This document shows, piece by piece, positions 24,362 to 37,300 of a DNA stretch of 64,000 nucleotides. This DNA comes from Paramecium pentaurelia (taxonomy: Eukaryota; Ciliophora; Oligohymenophorea; Peniculida; Parameciidae), in NCBI GenBank assembly GCA_905183005.1, contig CAJJDO010000159.1, positions 1 to 64,000 of the forward strand. Reading direction: 5' to 3'. The position numbers and the translations under genes are program-made. The stretch's first letter is position 1; every line of letters begins with the position of its first letter. The notes beneath the pieces were generated by a model, which was not told the DNA's origin, did not search any database, and worked only from the letters and a program-made list of their open reading frames with translations.

Positions 24362-25758
24362 ATGAATAAGAATAATAGGCTCGTTTAAAATCTCCAATTG
24401 TAACTGCTAATAAGTATAGATGTGATTTTCATAGAAATTAGATATTTAGTTTCCAGTAACAGAAATAGTGGGGGTAGTTAAAAAATAGAAGCAAAAAAGT
24501 CAAGACCTGCAAGTGGGAAGGATTTGAAGGATGTGAGCAAGGTTTTATTGAAGAAGACAAATGCACGTTAAAATAGCAAATTAGTTGAAACAAAGGAGAA
24601 TTCTTAGAATTTATCAACAAGTGCTCTTTCTTTATTACTTAAAATCAAATAAGATAAATATGAAAATAAACAATCTCAAATTTAATAAGCAAAAGATCCT
24701 TATAACTAAGAAACTATTCAAAAAAAGTATTAAAAATTAATGGAAATGACGAAATAATAATAATAGTTAATACTAAAACCTAAATTATTTAAGGGACCAC
24801 GTTCTATTAGTAATCCAGATATTTCTACTATGTAATTGTAAATAGTGAAAGCAAATGGTTAAAGTGCTGCAGGTATGTTATACAATGGATAAACTAAAAC
24901 CAATTAAGATATATTTAAATTAATTCCAAAATTTTGTCACAGAGAAAATGATTGGTATATTTAAGTATCTGATGGACATGGTACTAATGGTCATTAAGTT
25001 GCATAATTTTTATAAGAAGTACTTCCACAATTTGTTTAATAAGGTGTTGTACATATGACATCATGTTATGAGAGAGATAAGTATGTTTAAGTTTTGAATT
25101 TAGATAAATCAATTAAGTGTTAAAGAATTGTTTTTTGTAGACAAGTGATGAATTGATGGATAGTGGAATAGATATAACATACTCTGGAGCAACTACTGTT
25201 ATTGTATTGTCATTTGATAATGTGTTATATTGTGCAAATATTGGAGATAGTAGAGCAATAATAGGAAGATATGATAACAAATTATCTGTTATTGAATTAT
25301 CAAAAGATCATAAGCCAGATTGTTTTTTGGAATAGGCTAGAATTCTATAAAGAGGAGGGAGAGTCTAAGCCTATAGTGATGAAGATGGGAATCCAATAGG
25401 ACCAGCAAGGGTTTGGAAATTAGATGAAGATGTACCTGGATTAGCAATGTCAAGGAGTTTTGGAGATTATGTTGCTAGTTAAGTTGGAGTAATTTGTGAA
25501 CCTGAAATTATTAAGCATTCTTTATTGCCATGTGATAAATTTATAGTTGTTGCTTCTGATGGAATTTGGGAGTATATATATTTATAATGAATTAGATTTC
25601 TATCAAATGAATAAGTTGTTGAGATTATTTATGAATATTATAAAAAAGATGATAGTTAAGGAGCTTGTTAAAAATTGATTTAATTAGCAAGAGAGGCTTG
25701 GCAAAGAGAAGATGAAGTCATAGACGATATTACAATAGTTGTTGCCTTTATTAAATGA
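24362..25758 (+). CDS. PP2C-family (PPM) serine/threonine phosphatase
   Basis: Spliced with a 23-nt and a 24-nt intron the ORF is 449 residues. PPM motifs in order: VSDGHGTNGHQVAQFLQ (metal-binding DGHG), SGATTVIVL, NIGDSRAIIG, LSKDHKPD, GPARVWKLDEDVPGLAMSRS, FGDYVASQVGVICEPEI, VASDGIWEFLS (metal-binding Asp) and, near the end, EVIDDITIVVAFI with the final metal-site Asp. All key metal-ligand acidic residues are present, so it should be an active Mg/Mn-dependent phosphatase. About 150 residues before the domain are low-complexity, rich in Lys, Gln and Ser. The chosen start at 24362 is the nearest in-frame ATG; a 5' intron could hide a different N-terminus. Confidence 0.88.
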
Positions 25759-25814
25759 TCTTTAATTTCTCACTAAATAAATTGAATTAAGACGGGAATA
25801 TTAATATTTTATAA

Positions 25815-27139
25815 ATGGATTATGATTCTCTCTATTTACTATTGCCAAAAGAACCCAAGAAATGGCAAGTATCTGATGTTATTATTTGGCTGCAATTCAT
25901 TGGACTAGGTTAGATGGAGGACAAGTTTGGTATGTAGTTTCCATAGTTCTATTGTAGTAAATTGTTCAATTGATGGATCGATTCTAGAAGAAATAACAGA
26001 GAATGATTTGGAAGAAGAGTTAGGAATCAACTAAAAAATAATCAAAAAAAAGTTAATGAATTGTAATCATAATCTAATCAATAGGGATAACAACTGGATT
26101 AAAAGAATATAGTATATATTTATGTTAAATGAAACTTAATACCATTAAAAAATCACCAAATGAAGAATTCACACTTTTAAAAAATGTAAATGCTTGTTAA
26201 GATAAATAATGTTAATCTATTATTAATCAATACGATGAATTACATAATTCTTAGAACAAAATGAACAATTAGTTTGAAAATTAACTAATCCTATAACCTT
26301 TAGAAAGTTAATAAAATAATTTTTATTGTATCAAATAAGTTGGAGCAAAAATTGGAAGACATTCTAGCAATTAGATTCTTATATTAGAAGAAAATATTAG
26401 TAGATTCCATGCTGAAGTTACATATTAAGATTCTAAAGTATCTCTACATATTATCATTATTTATAGTTTTATATCAAAGATATTGGAAGCACTACAGGAA
26501 CATATATTAAAATTTAAAAAAGAATGAACCTCTTTCAAGATATGCTTATTGAATTAGGTAGTAATTTATTTTAAGTCACTCAATTGGAGGAAGTCTCTAA
26601 TGGTATTTAATTGGGACTCCTTGTTTTGGAAGGTCCAAATTCTGATGAACAAATAAGTTTTCATCTTAATCAAGATAAAAACTCAGTCACTTTTGGTAGA
26701 AAGACTAATGCAGATATAGCATTTCCAGAGGATCATCATTTATCTAATTTGCATGCTAAATTTTATTTAGTAGATAAGAATGTAACTATTGAAGATCATT
26801 CTTCAACTAATGGGTATATTAAAATATAAATTGTTTTTTAGAACTTGGTTAAGATTATCTCCTGATGGTAAACCAAGTTCAATTTATCCACTTACTTTAG
26901 AAGATGAAATGACTGTTATTAGAATTGGCACAGTTAATTAATATCTATGTCAATTAGATAAATTAAGTATAAATTATAATGAATACAATTTTTGTACATT
27001 GTGTCATGAAAATGAACGAGATGCATTGTGTCTTCCTTGTAAGCACAATTCTACTTGTTTCAAATGTAGTAAAAATTTGTAATTATGTCCAATTTGCAAA
27101 ATGAAGATCTCATAGCAAATTAGAATTTACAAAAATTGA
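25815..27139 (+). CDS. SAM-FHA-FHA-RING domain protein
   Basis: Four introns (28, 22, 29, 28 nt) give a 405-residue product. N-terminal SAM domain: WQVSDVIIWLQFIGLGQMED, then CSIDGSILEEITENDLEEEL. First FHA domain: AKIGRHSSNQILI, ENISRFHAEVTY and DIGSTTGTYIK. Second FHA domain: VTFGRKTNADIAF, DHHLSNLHAKFYLV and DHSSTNGTWLRLS. C-terminal RING finger: FCTLCHENERDALCLPCKHN, then CFKC and LCPICK, a C3HC4-type arrangement. FHA domains bind phosphothreonine peptides and RING fingers recruit E2 enzymes, so this is likely a phospho-directed E3 ubiquitin ligase, with SAM for self-association or partner binding. Without the 22-nt intron the SAM and FHA parts are out of frame; with it they join cleanly. 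Confidence 0.85.
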
Positions 27140-27604
27140 TTAAATATTAATTTTTAATTATGATAGTTAGTTTTTTATTCTTTTTTTTAAGAATTAGTTA
27201 AGACATTCTCAAATTTCAATTATAAACTTTTTTGTTGTTCATTTAAAATATTTAACATCTAAATAAGTATTTGAAAATTATTCTAAAGAAGTAAGAATCT
27301 TATTTTAAAGATTTTTTAAAGATATAAAATTTTAAACCATTCTATATTTACTAAATATAATCAATTGTAATTATTAATGTTAATAGTAATAAATAGAAAT
27401 GTAGTTTAAATTTATGAATTAATAGTAGAAGATTTTATATATTAAATTTTAGATTAACATATAAATTATATTATAATAAATATTATTTTATAATATTTTA
27501 AGAAAAATGAAAATTAAAAGTAATTCTTAATTTATTTATATTAAAAATCTAGTTATTAATAACAATAGAATTATAAATTTGTACAACATTAATAAAATAA
27601 TATA
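27140..27604. other. Convergent intergenic region
   Basis: AT-rich DNA between two convergent genes. No coding stretch, structured RNA or repeat recognised; it should hold both 3' ends. Confidence 0.5.
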
Positions 27605-29701
27605 TCAATTTTATTTATTGTTGTTCTCTCCTCCTTCTTAGTTTTATTACTCTCCAGTTTATTCAGAAGATTATTATTATTATTATTCACTAGCTCCTCC
27701 AGTATTTCGATACCTAAAATTTATAAATTAAATATTATTACATTGCTTATCCAATCTTCATGGCTGCATTTTTAACACCTTCAACTGCATCCTTAAGTCT
27801 TTAAACATCATTTGCAGTAAGATTTTCAGTTAATAAAACTCTTAAATTTTAGATGGCACTTTCAATCTCTTAAACTTCATTTGGTTATAATTTGCTCTTA
27901 TGTTCATTGAGTGATTTTTCAGTATTAAAAATAGCACCATCAGCTTCATTCTTTAAATCAACAAGTTCCTAAAAAATAGAATAAAATAATTACTCTTCTC
28001 TTTTTATCTTCATCCTTATATTTTTCAGCTTTATTAATCATATCTTAAATTTCAGCTTCACTTAAACCACCTGATGATTAAATTGTGATTGAATGATCTT
28101 TTCCAGTAGCTTTATCTTTAGCAGATACATGAACAATACCATTGGCATCAATATCAAAAGTAACATCAATTTAAGGAACTCCTCTTGGAGCAGGTGGAAT
28201 ACCAGATAAATCAAATTATCCTAATAATTTATTATCAGCAGCCATTTCTCTTTCACCTTAGAAAACTCTAATAGAAACAACAGTTTGGTTGTCACTAGCA
28301 GTTGAATAAGTTTGACTTTTTTTAGTAGGAATAGTAGTATTTCTAGGAATCATTTTAGTGAAAACTCCTCCAAGAGTTTCAATACCTAAAGAGAGTGGAG
28401 TTACATCCAATAATAATAATTCTTTAACATCACCTTTTAATACACCACCTTGAATAGCAGCTCCAATAGATACTGCTTCATCTGGATTGACTGATTTATT
28501 AGGTGGTTTATTAAAGAGATCTTAAACTAATTTTTATACTTTTGGCATTCTACTCATACCACCAACTAAAATAACTTCATCTATTTTGCTTTTATCTAAT
28601 CCTGAATCTTTAATACAATTTTCAGTTGGTTTAATAGTTTTTTTGAGAAAATCTTCAGTCAAAGATTCAAGTTTAGCTCTGGTGAGTTTGAGATTACAAT
28701 GTTTAGGTCCTGAAGCATCAGCAGTTAAATAAGGTAAATTAATATCTGTTTGAGTAGTTGATGACAATTCAATTTTAGCTTTTTCAGCAGCTTCTCTTAC
28801 TCTTTAGACAGCCATTTTATCTTTGGAAATATCAACACCAGATTGTGCTTTGAATTCTGAACTAATCCAATTAGAAAGTATTGAATCAACATCTTCACCT
28901 CCACAACTTGTATCACCATTGGTAGCTTTGACTTCAAATACACCAGCATTGATTTCCAATATAGAAATATCAAATGTACCACCTCCCAAATCATAAACTG
29001 CTATAATCTTATTATCTTTCTTTTCTAAACCAAAAGCCAAAGCTGCAGCTGTTGGTTCATTAATAATTCTTAGAACATCTAATCCAGCAATTTTACCAGC
29101 ATCTTTTGTTGCTTATCTTTAAGAATCATTGAAATAAGCTGGTACTGTTACGACTGCCTTTGATTAAGGTTTACCAATATAAGCATCTGCAGTTTCCTTC
29201 ATTTTCATTAAGACAAAAGCTCCAATTTATGATGGAGAATAGGTTTAACCACCTTGAGAAATATATTTAGATATTACTCTTCAAACTAACCCAAGCATCA
29301 CCATTTTAAGCTCTTATAACAGAGTAACTCAAATGTTTAATATCTTTTTGAACATTTGGATCATCATATCTTCTACCAATCAATCTTTTTGTGGCATACA
29401 CAGTGTTTTCTGGATTGGTTACAGCTTGTCTTTTAGCTGGTGCTCCAACTATTCTTTATCCATCAGCAGTAAAGGCAACTACTGAGGGAGTAGTACGCAT
29501 ACCCTCTGCATTTTCAATAACTTTTGGTGTACCAGCTAATTAAGAATTAGAACTATAGATACCTTCCATTATGGATACACATGAGTTAGTTGTTCCTAAA
29601 TCAATACCAATGACATATTCTCCTTTCATTACCTTACTACTGAATGCATTAACAGTGTGTTAGTTCAATTTTAATGTTGGTTTGAATAACTTGCTGAGCA
29701 T
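27605..29701 (-). CDS. Mitochondrial HSP70 (DnaK/mortalin type)
   Basis: Removing 28-, 25- and 25-nt introns gives exactly 672 residues. The N-terminus MLSKLFKPTLKLNQHTVNAF is basic and lacks acidic residues, like a mitochondrial targeting sequence, and is followed by YVIGIDLGTTNSCVSIMEG. Further signatures: RIVGAPAKRQAVTNPENT and ATKRLIGRR (typical of the bacterial/mitochondrial branch), NEPTAAALAFGLEK, DLGGGTFDISILEI, ILVGGMSRMPKV, and in the substrate domain LLLLDVTPLSLGIETLGGVF. The C-terminus ends in a Gln/Asn/Gly-rich tail, with no EEVD. The protein folds and imports mitochondrial proteins with J-protein and GrpE partners. The intron at 29253-29277 ends CAAG; splicing there restores DAWVSLKSGQTYSPSQIGAF. 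Confidence 0.93.
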
Positions 29702-29821
29702 TTAATTACCTCAAATTAATTTTTAATTCTAATCAAAATATACCTATTACTTTTATATTAGAAAATTAAAATATTTTTCTAGAAATATCCAATGAATAAT
29801 TATTAATATTATTATATTGAA

Positions 29822-30952
29822 TCAAACTTTGATTTTGCTAAAGTCAACACTTTTGACTAAACTGAATGCTTCTTCAGTCACTTAAATATCTCTGATTAAT
29901 TTATTCTTTAAATCAGTATAAATTTAAGTATCATCAGCAAATTGTTCATTCTCCAAATCAAGTAAGGCTTAAGCAGTATTTCTGTCAGATTATCTTTAAG
30001 CTTGGAATGATAAAAATTATTCAATTTTTTCTATATTAATATTATAAATATAGAATTACCTTATGTAGCATTCAAATCAATTGTAATTTTAGTAATTTAT
30101 CTTTAGAATTCAGCATATTCAGCATCTAATTATTCAATTCTATCTTCATAATCTTGAACATCTTAAGCTTCTTAAGCAGTAGCTGCATTAATAGCATCAA
30201 CAACAGCATTTCTGAATTCATTCAATTTATCAACGATTTATTTAATGATTCCTTAATCTGAAAAGTTTTATTCTGAAGCTAATGTGATCAAAGCTTTAAT
30301 TAAAGTTTAGTGTTATGAATGTGGTTTAATTCTGGCTTCAATCTTTCTCAAATTGTTTTAGAACTTTTGAATTTATACTAATGATGGATTAGTCAATGTG
30401 CTTAACAAATTTAATGCATCATCAGTGGCACCAACTGCATCATTAAATTCAGCAATTTAAGCTTCAAATGCTTCATGTTCTTATTCTCGAATCAAAGTTT
30501 CTTCATCTACAGTTTTTCTATTGAATTCTTAATAATCAATCAATTATTAGATTTTTGCCTTAAGTTATTCTCTTCTTGGATAAAGTAAATTTTCTAATGT
30601 ATCAGCACTTCTTTAAATATCTTTATATAAATATAAATAACATACCAATATCAGCATCTTAAACTTCTTGTGTATATTATAATGACAATGAGTTGTGTTC
30701 ATTTGTTCTAACTCCATAATTATATTCAACTTCATCTAATTCATCTTACATTTATTAAATCATTTCTTCAATTGCTCCTACTAAGTCTTATAAAACTCCT
30801 CCTGTATGAGCATGTAATTCAGCCAATTGTAAAATTGTTTATCCCCAATTTGTTTTCATTAAAGCATCAACATGTTTTTATGCCTATCTATTTAGGTCTG
30901 TTGAGACTGCATTGAGTGAAACAGCTAAAACTAGCAATATGGCAATCTTCAT
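29822..30952 (-). CDS. Trichocyst matrix protein (T1-like)
   Basis: Two introns (25 nt at 30621-30645 ending AAG, and 29 nt near 30030-30062) leave 358 residues. It begins with a signal peptide, MKIAILLVLAVSLNAVS, then a pro-region and long heptad-rich helices, e.g. AELHAHTGGVLQDLVGAIEE, YNYGVRTNEHNSLSLQY, LENLLYPRREQLKAKIQQL and EYAEFQRQITKITIDL. Signal peptide plus paired acidic coiled coils of this length are the hallmark of the Paramecium trichocyst matrix protein family, which packs as a crystal in the defensive secretory organelle and is cut into two mature chains. The family is multigene. The gene is preceded and followed by minus-strand genes with short gaps. Confidence 0.82.
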
Positions 30953-31356
30953 TAATTTAATTATTGTTATACTCATTCATCAATCAACTTAATCACTTTA
31001 AATTAACTATCCGTTTTCATATAGAAACGATTATTTAATATATAGTTTTTATACATTAATAATATTCATTTGAATATCTTATAAATAATCTTAGTTAATA
31101 ACTATTCATATTCTATATCTAATTAATAGATAAATTACTTTTAAGTAATTATAGTAAGAATTTCTTATAAATTTTAATTTAATATAATTTTTGTTATTCA
31201 TTAATAGTAATAGATAAATTATGAATATTATAAAAACTCATAGAAAAAATAAATGGTTTTTAATAAATAATTTAAATAAATGTAAAATAATAAATTTTAT
31301 TACTTGAGAGTATGGTGGTTAATAAATAAATAATATTTAATTCATTGATATGTGTT
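30953..31356. other. Intergenic region
   Basis: About 400 AT-rich bases upstream of the trichocyst matrix gene and downstream of the next minus-strand gene. It should contain the promoter of the former; I recognise no specific element. Confidence 0.5.
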
Positions 31357-34300
31357 TCAAGGAATTTAATATGATTACTAAAAATTTAATGGATGAGTTT
31401 CATCTAAATTACGTTCATTTTGTTCATTGTTAGGATGCGAACTAAAATCTGAATAAATTTATAATTATTTTTTCTCATTTTCTAATAAATCTTTTCTTAT
31501 ATTTTTATAATTAAATTTCTTTCTTTCACTTAATTTATCAAAATCATCTTAAACTAATATTGTTGGTCTTATTGACATGAATCTAAATTATAATAATTAT
31601 TATATACCTTATAAAGGATGTAACAACTGTTAATAATGATATAGCTATTCTTAGATATGTTAAGAATTCTAAATCTCCTTCTTATTTCCAAGCTTAATTA
31701 ACAGTAAAATAGGTCTATATTACTATTTGAGGTAAATCTTCGAAAATAAATTAAAAAAAGTATCCCTTAATTTATTAATAATAATAATATACTTTAACTA
31801 AATTACTCATAGATTTTCCTGCTTAATTTGGAAGTATAGCTCTAGTTAATTTATTATTAGGAATTACTGATACATTATAAGGAGCAATAGAATCTAATAA
31901 ATTAGATAGAGCAGAATTTCTTCCTAGAAATCCAATTGAATAAAATTCATTAATAAATTGAGATGATAATTATTAGATTGATTTATTAGATTAGAAAAGT
32001 CCTTTTGTTATTAAGTATAGAAAATAAATAAAATTAATTCCTTATGTAAAACCAGTTATAATACATGTCAAATAAAATAATTCAATGTAATTACAATTCT
32101 ATAAAACTAAAATGAAAGTTACATCACCAAAAAGATCAAATTTAAATAATTAAGACATTGAAAATTAAATAATTCTATTAATTTAAGTAACAAATTTTGA
32201 TTTACCTACTCTATTAATTTTTGATAAAAAAGATTTATAAGACTTTTCAATTTTCTTTTTGTATCTATCTTTGAATTATGAATTAGCCAATTTATCATCT
32301 GTTAAATTTGCTCTATTACTTTCTAATGAAATATTAGATTATTTATATTAAGTTATTATAATTTCTGATTCATTAAATTATTAAGCATGTTCCATTTATG
32401 TTATATATTCAGGTATTATATCACAGATAGAAAAATAAAGATATCCTTCTATCAATGCTGAAATAAAGGCAAATGCTGCATAACAATAATATTATTAATA
32501 ACCTTTTGTAACTTAACATTATTATTCATTTTCTTTGGTTGTAAATTCAATTAAGAAAACTGGAGCTACAATAGCTGCACCAAAAAATAAAAAGTTTGTA
32601 AAAGCTAATAATAATAAATTTAATTTTTGTTTGGACAAATATTAATTTAATTTTATTACTTAATCATCAAATACATATTTTTGTGTTGGCTTTACAAATA
32701 TATTATAAAAGTTATATTGAATCATTCTATAAAAGTTTGACCAAGTACTACCTTCAACTTTTTTATATGCTGTTTCTCTTAATCCATATCCTATACCAAT
32801 ATTTAAGAAATTATCAAATTTATAATCTATAACTGAATATTAAAAGTAATAAATATCATATAAGATTGAATATAAACCTTTTATTGCCTAAATACTTAAT
32901 GTACCTTATATTCTAACATTTGATGGTGGTATCAATCTACATAATGAGATAAAATCTCTCTCAGTATATCCTTTTTATAACATTTTCTCTACTAAATCAT
33001 CATTTAAAGTATATTCCATTAAAATTTAATCTATATTACATTTATAATATTTAATATTCTCCCATATTTATAATACATCAAATTAATTTAATTCTTCTAA
33101 ACATTATGATTCTGCTTTTATTAAATTTATATTCTTTATTTTATTTGAAGATTTACTCAAAAATATATAAGCTTCTTTTTAAAAAAGCATAAAATATGGA
33201 AATGGTTTTGCAGGTTTCTCAGTTGTATATCTAAATAAATTAGAAAAACTATTTAATGTTGCTAAATTTAAAGTTAATTCAATTGAATTTTAATTTATAC
33301 CTAAAAGATGATTTATAATTTTTAAATAATGTTCAATAAAATTTAAATGAAACTTTGAAAATTTGAAACATTCACAAAAATCTAATCTACTTGGAATTAT
33401 TAATTCATTTCTATTATATATTAATTAATTTAAAATTTCAACTTAATCTCCTAAATGAATTGGAATTTCATCAAAAATACCTAATCTACATCCTTTATAA
33501 TCTATTTTTACAGGTAAATCATCAGGAGGTTTATATTAAATTGGTTTTGGTGATATATATTAAGCAATTTAATCTTTTAATATTACATCATAACATAAAA
33601 ATGTATGTAAAGGGAGTTTCTTATTTTTTGATAATTAAGCTCTTCTTTATGCTGATAATAAAATTTTATTTAATTTTTCATCTGTATCTATTTAAGCACT
33701 AGTCAAATTCAATTCAATCAAATTAACTTTTGGATGAAAAATAAAATTATTAAAAATATTCTCCCATCCAATCTCTGTTAAAAAATTATTTTTAGAAAAA
33801 TTTAATCTTTTTAATGGAAATTGATATTTTTTACCTTTTGAATTCAAAAATTTCTATGCATTATAAGCAATATGAGTTGCTATTGAATCATTCAATGCCA
33901 TCATATGTAAATTCAATATTTCTAAATAAGGAGTTTTATCAGTAAAAACAAAAGTTCTAAGAAATTTCTACCATATTGCTTTATCTTAAAATAATTCATT
34001 TTTTCCTATATCTAAGTATCGAATTGGAAATATTTTACCAAATTGTCTTTAATTTCTTCTCTAAAAATGTAACCATTCAGTAGCATGTTTTATCATATCA
34101 GTTACAATTTTATCATCTAATTCTATTGCTTATAATTCAATTCTTTCAATATTTACATATTCAAAATATATTAAATTATTAAATAAAATGTCCATTCCTT
34201 CTTCTCCTATATGAAAAGAAAATAAAATGCATATTCTTTTGATACTCATATAAAATGATTTTTATCTACTAGAATAATTAATTCTATCTCTTAATTTTTA

Positions 34301-37300
34301 AGCAGGACTGACAATTGCTTTTATTGCAGGAACTCTTAAATCACAATTCATTAAAACTAATTCTTCTAATATACTATCTTCACTATAAATCATTTTAGAT
34401 GAAATTAATGTTAAAGCATCATTATCTAATTCAATATTTGAATTATAATTTATTCCCATATCTAATTTTAAATATTTGATTTTATATATTGAATAACTTA
34501 ATTATAAATTGGCAAAACTTTGAGGATTTCTTAAAACTAAATTAGTAAATCCAAACATCTCATTAAAAATTAAATTATAATATAAAAAGTAAGTATCTTC
34601 ATGTTCAATATAATTAAGATCAAGTATACTACCTTATATAGGATTTTTGTATATTTATTACAATAAATTATTTGTATCATTTTATTTTAAATAAATTACT
34701 TTTTCTATTTTTAAAAGTGTTAAGGTTTCAACAGATTTAGATATGAAATTAAAAAATTCAATATCAACACCTAATGATCCATTTATTATAAGACTTTTTA
34801 ATATTAATTTATCAGCCTTACAAACATCATAAATATGTTAAAATATACTATCTGAATTTTAAGTTGTGATTTCTAAAATTTATAATTTTGACATTTAACA
34901 AAATAATAAGGAAAATATTTTATAAATAGTTGAAATATGATTTCTACCTTTATCTTCAATTGACAATTTTATTTTTTCAATTTTACAATCATTTGCTTAA
35001 TTTAAATCAAATTATTTTATTTAATCAAATATAACTCCTTTTGGAATTGTTATTTCTTTTATTGGAAATACTTTACCAACAATTAATTATTCAATAAATT
35101 TTTGAGTTTAACTTTCATTTAATTTATCTTCACAATTTTCAAAGGATACCTTCTCAAGAACATAATTAGTTCTACTATCACTTAAATTAAGAAAGATTTA
35201 TAAAAATTATTCTTTAAAACCATGAATTGATAATTTCTTCAAATTAACTTAATGATTAAAAAGAAATAGTTTATAAAATTATTCAATACTTATTCTACTT
35301 TATGTTGTTACTTAATCTATATGTATTTATTATATATTAATAAATTACTATTTTTATGTACTAGTTAAAGATAATTCCAAATATTTTTATGAGAACTCAA
35401 TACTATTATTACAACATAACATAAATAGATCTAAATCTACATTAGATAATTTTAATTTTTTTAATTAACTTTCAGGATAGATAATAAATCCAGTTATGAT
35501 TCTTTAATATAAACTTCTTTTGAATTCTTATTATTAAAAATTTTACTCATTATTTTAATTCTTAAATTAATTGATCAATTATAAATCAATTTCTAATTTC
35601 TTAAGTTATTTTGGGAAGTTTGGTTTGAAAATTTTATGATTGTAATACAATTTTTATTTTAAATTTAAAAGTGTTTAATCAACAAATAATAAATTTTCAT
35701 TTATTAAAATATTGACTTCATCTTTTCTAAGTGTATCTTAGGCTGCTAATTCATATTACATTGTCTAATTTTAATTCAAAATAGTATTAAATAACTATTA
35801 AAAATATAATATAAAATATTTACATTTATCCATTATAATTCTTTGATTTTATTATTTTAAGAAAAATTTATTTATCTTAAAGAAAATATTCTTTTAAATT
35901 GTTATATTTTACTTGTGATTTATTATAATTATTTGCAAATAATAATAATCATTTCATCATTTAAATTACAATTGATTAAATTTAAAGTTTCAAGTTATTA
36001 TCTATCTAAATTCAAAATTAAATAATTCACCATCCATTCAAATATATTTATATCTGTAAATTCACAATCCTTTAATGTAAATAATTTTAAAGCAAATTAA
36101 TTAATTTCATCTATATAATTTTCTCTAATTTTAAGCATTGATTATTAAACATTTTTGCATTTAATAATCTCTAATTTTTCTATTTAAGCTATTGGAAAGA
36201 AAAAGGATAAAAAATCACTATTTAGATTACAATCAATAAATTTTAACTCTGTAATTGGTAATAAGAAATCCTCATTTTTTTATTTAGATTTAGCTTATGA
36301 TATATATTGTATAGTTGATTAAGTCATGCCTAAATTGAAATTGATATCTATATTAATTGAATTATATGTTAGTGTAATCAATTTTTTATTTTGAAATATA
36401 AATATTTTAGAAAGTTAATTCCATAATTCTTTTGATTATATATTGATATCCTCAAATTCTAAAGATTATAATTCTTCTAATGTATTTATATTCTTTGGTA
36501 TTATATTTGATTATAGATTTTAAATTAATTAATTAAAATCAATATTCTTTAAAATCAATTCTTTTAATCTAATTATTTTACTAAAGACAATATATTTAAA
36601 GAATTCTTCTTCTCCTGCTTCTTAAAAATCACCAAATTTTAAACTTCTTAATCCAATTATTCTATTTGGATCAATAGAATTTTAAATATGTAATTCTAAT
36701 TCTCTGGCTGCTAAACTAGATTTAGTAAGTTTAATTTTATAAAAATGAAATTCTTTAAGTTAGAGTTTAGGACAATATATTACAAGCTTAATTAATTTAC
36801 TTACATCAAAAGATATTCCTGTTATAGTATCTAATTTTAAGATTTATAAACTATGGACGAACCATTCTGGCTAAGATAAAAGAAATCCTTCAAGTTCATT
36901 TAAATATATATTGCCTTCACCCTATATGAATGTTTTTAAAGTAATACTTTCATGGAGTCTTTAAAATATTTAAAAACCCTCAATTTTATATTTGGAATAA
37001 GTAACAAGCATTTAAATGTTTACAAATCTAATTCTAATTAAGCTGAAAAAAACTTTAAGTCATTTATAGTAAATTCTAGATTTGGACTCTTATGAACTAC
37101 TTCTAATATATAAGCAGCAGCTAATTTGAATGCTTCTTTCCTATTTTTTTTAGTAAAACTTTTAATAAATTTAAAACTCTCAATTTGTAGTAGAGATTTT
37201 TTTTTTGTAAAAAAATAATCTAAAAAGAATTACTTTAAAATATCAATTTTCATTGTATATTCTTATTCTGAATCTGTAAAAATAATATGTTTTAAATTTA

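Noticed and set aside
29250..29280. Apparent frameshift in mitochondrial HSP70
   Set aside because: A 25-nt intron ending AAG (29253-29277) restores the frame and the conserved sequence, so the gene is not broken.
33391..33702. 103-residue plus-strand ORF
   Set aside because: Antisense to the leucine-rich-repeat gene and made mainly of Leu/Ile/Tyr, as expected for a complementary frame.
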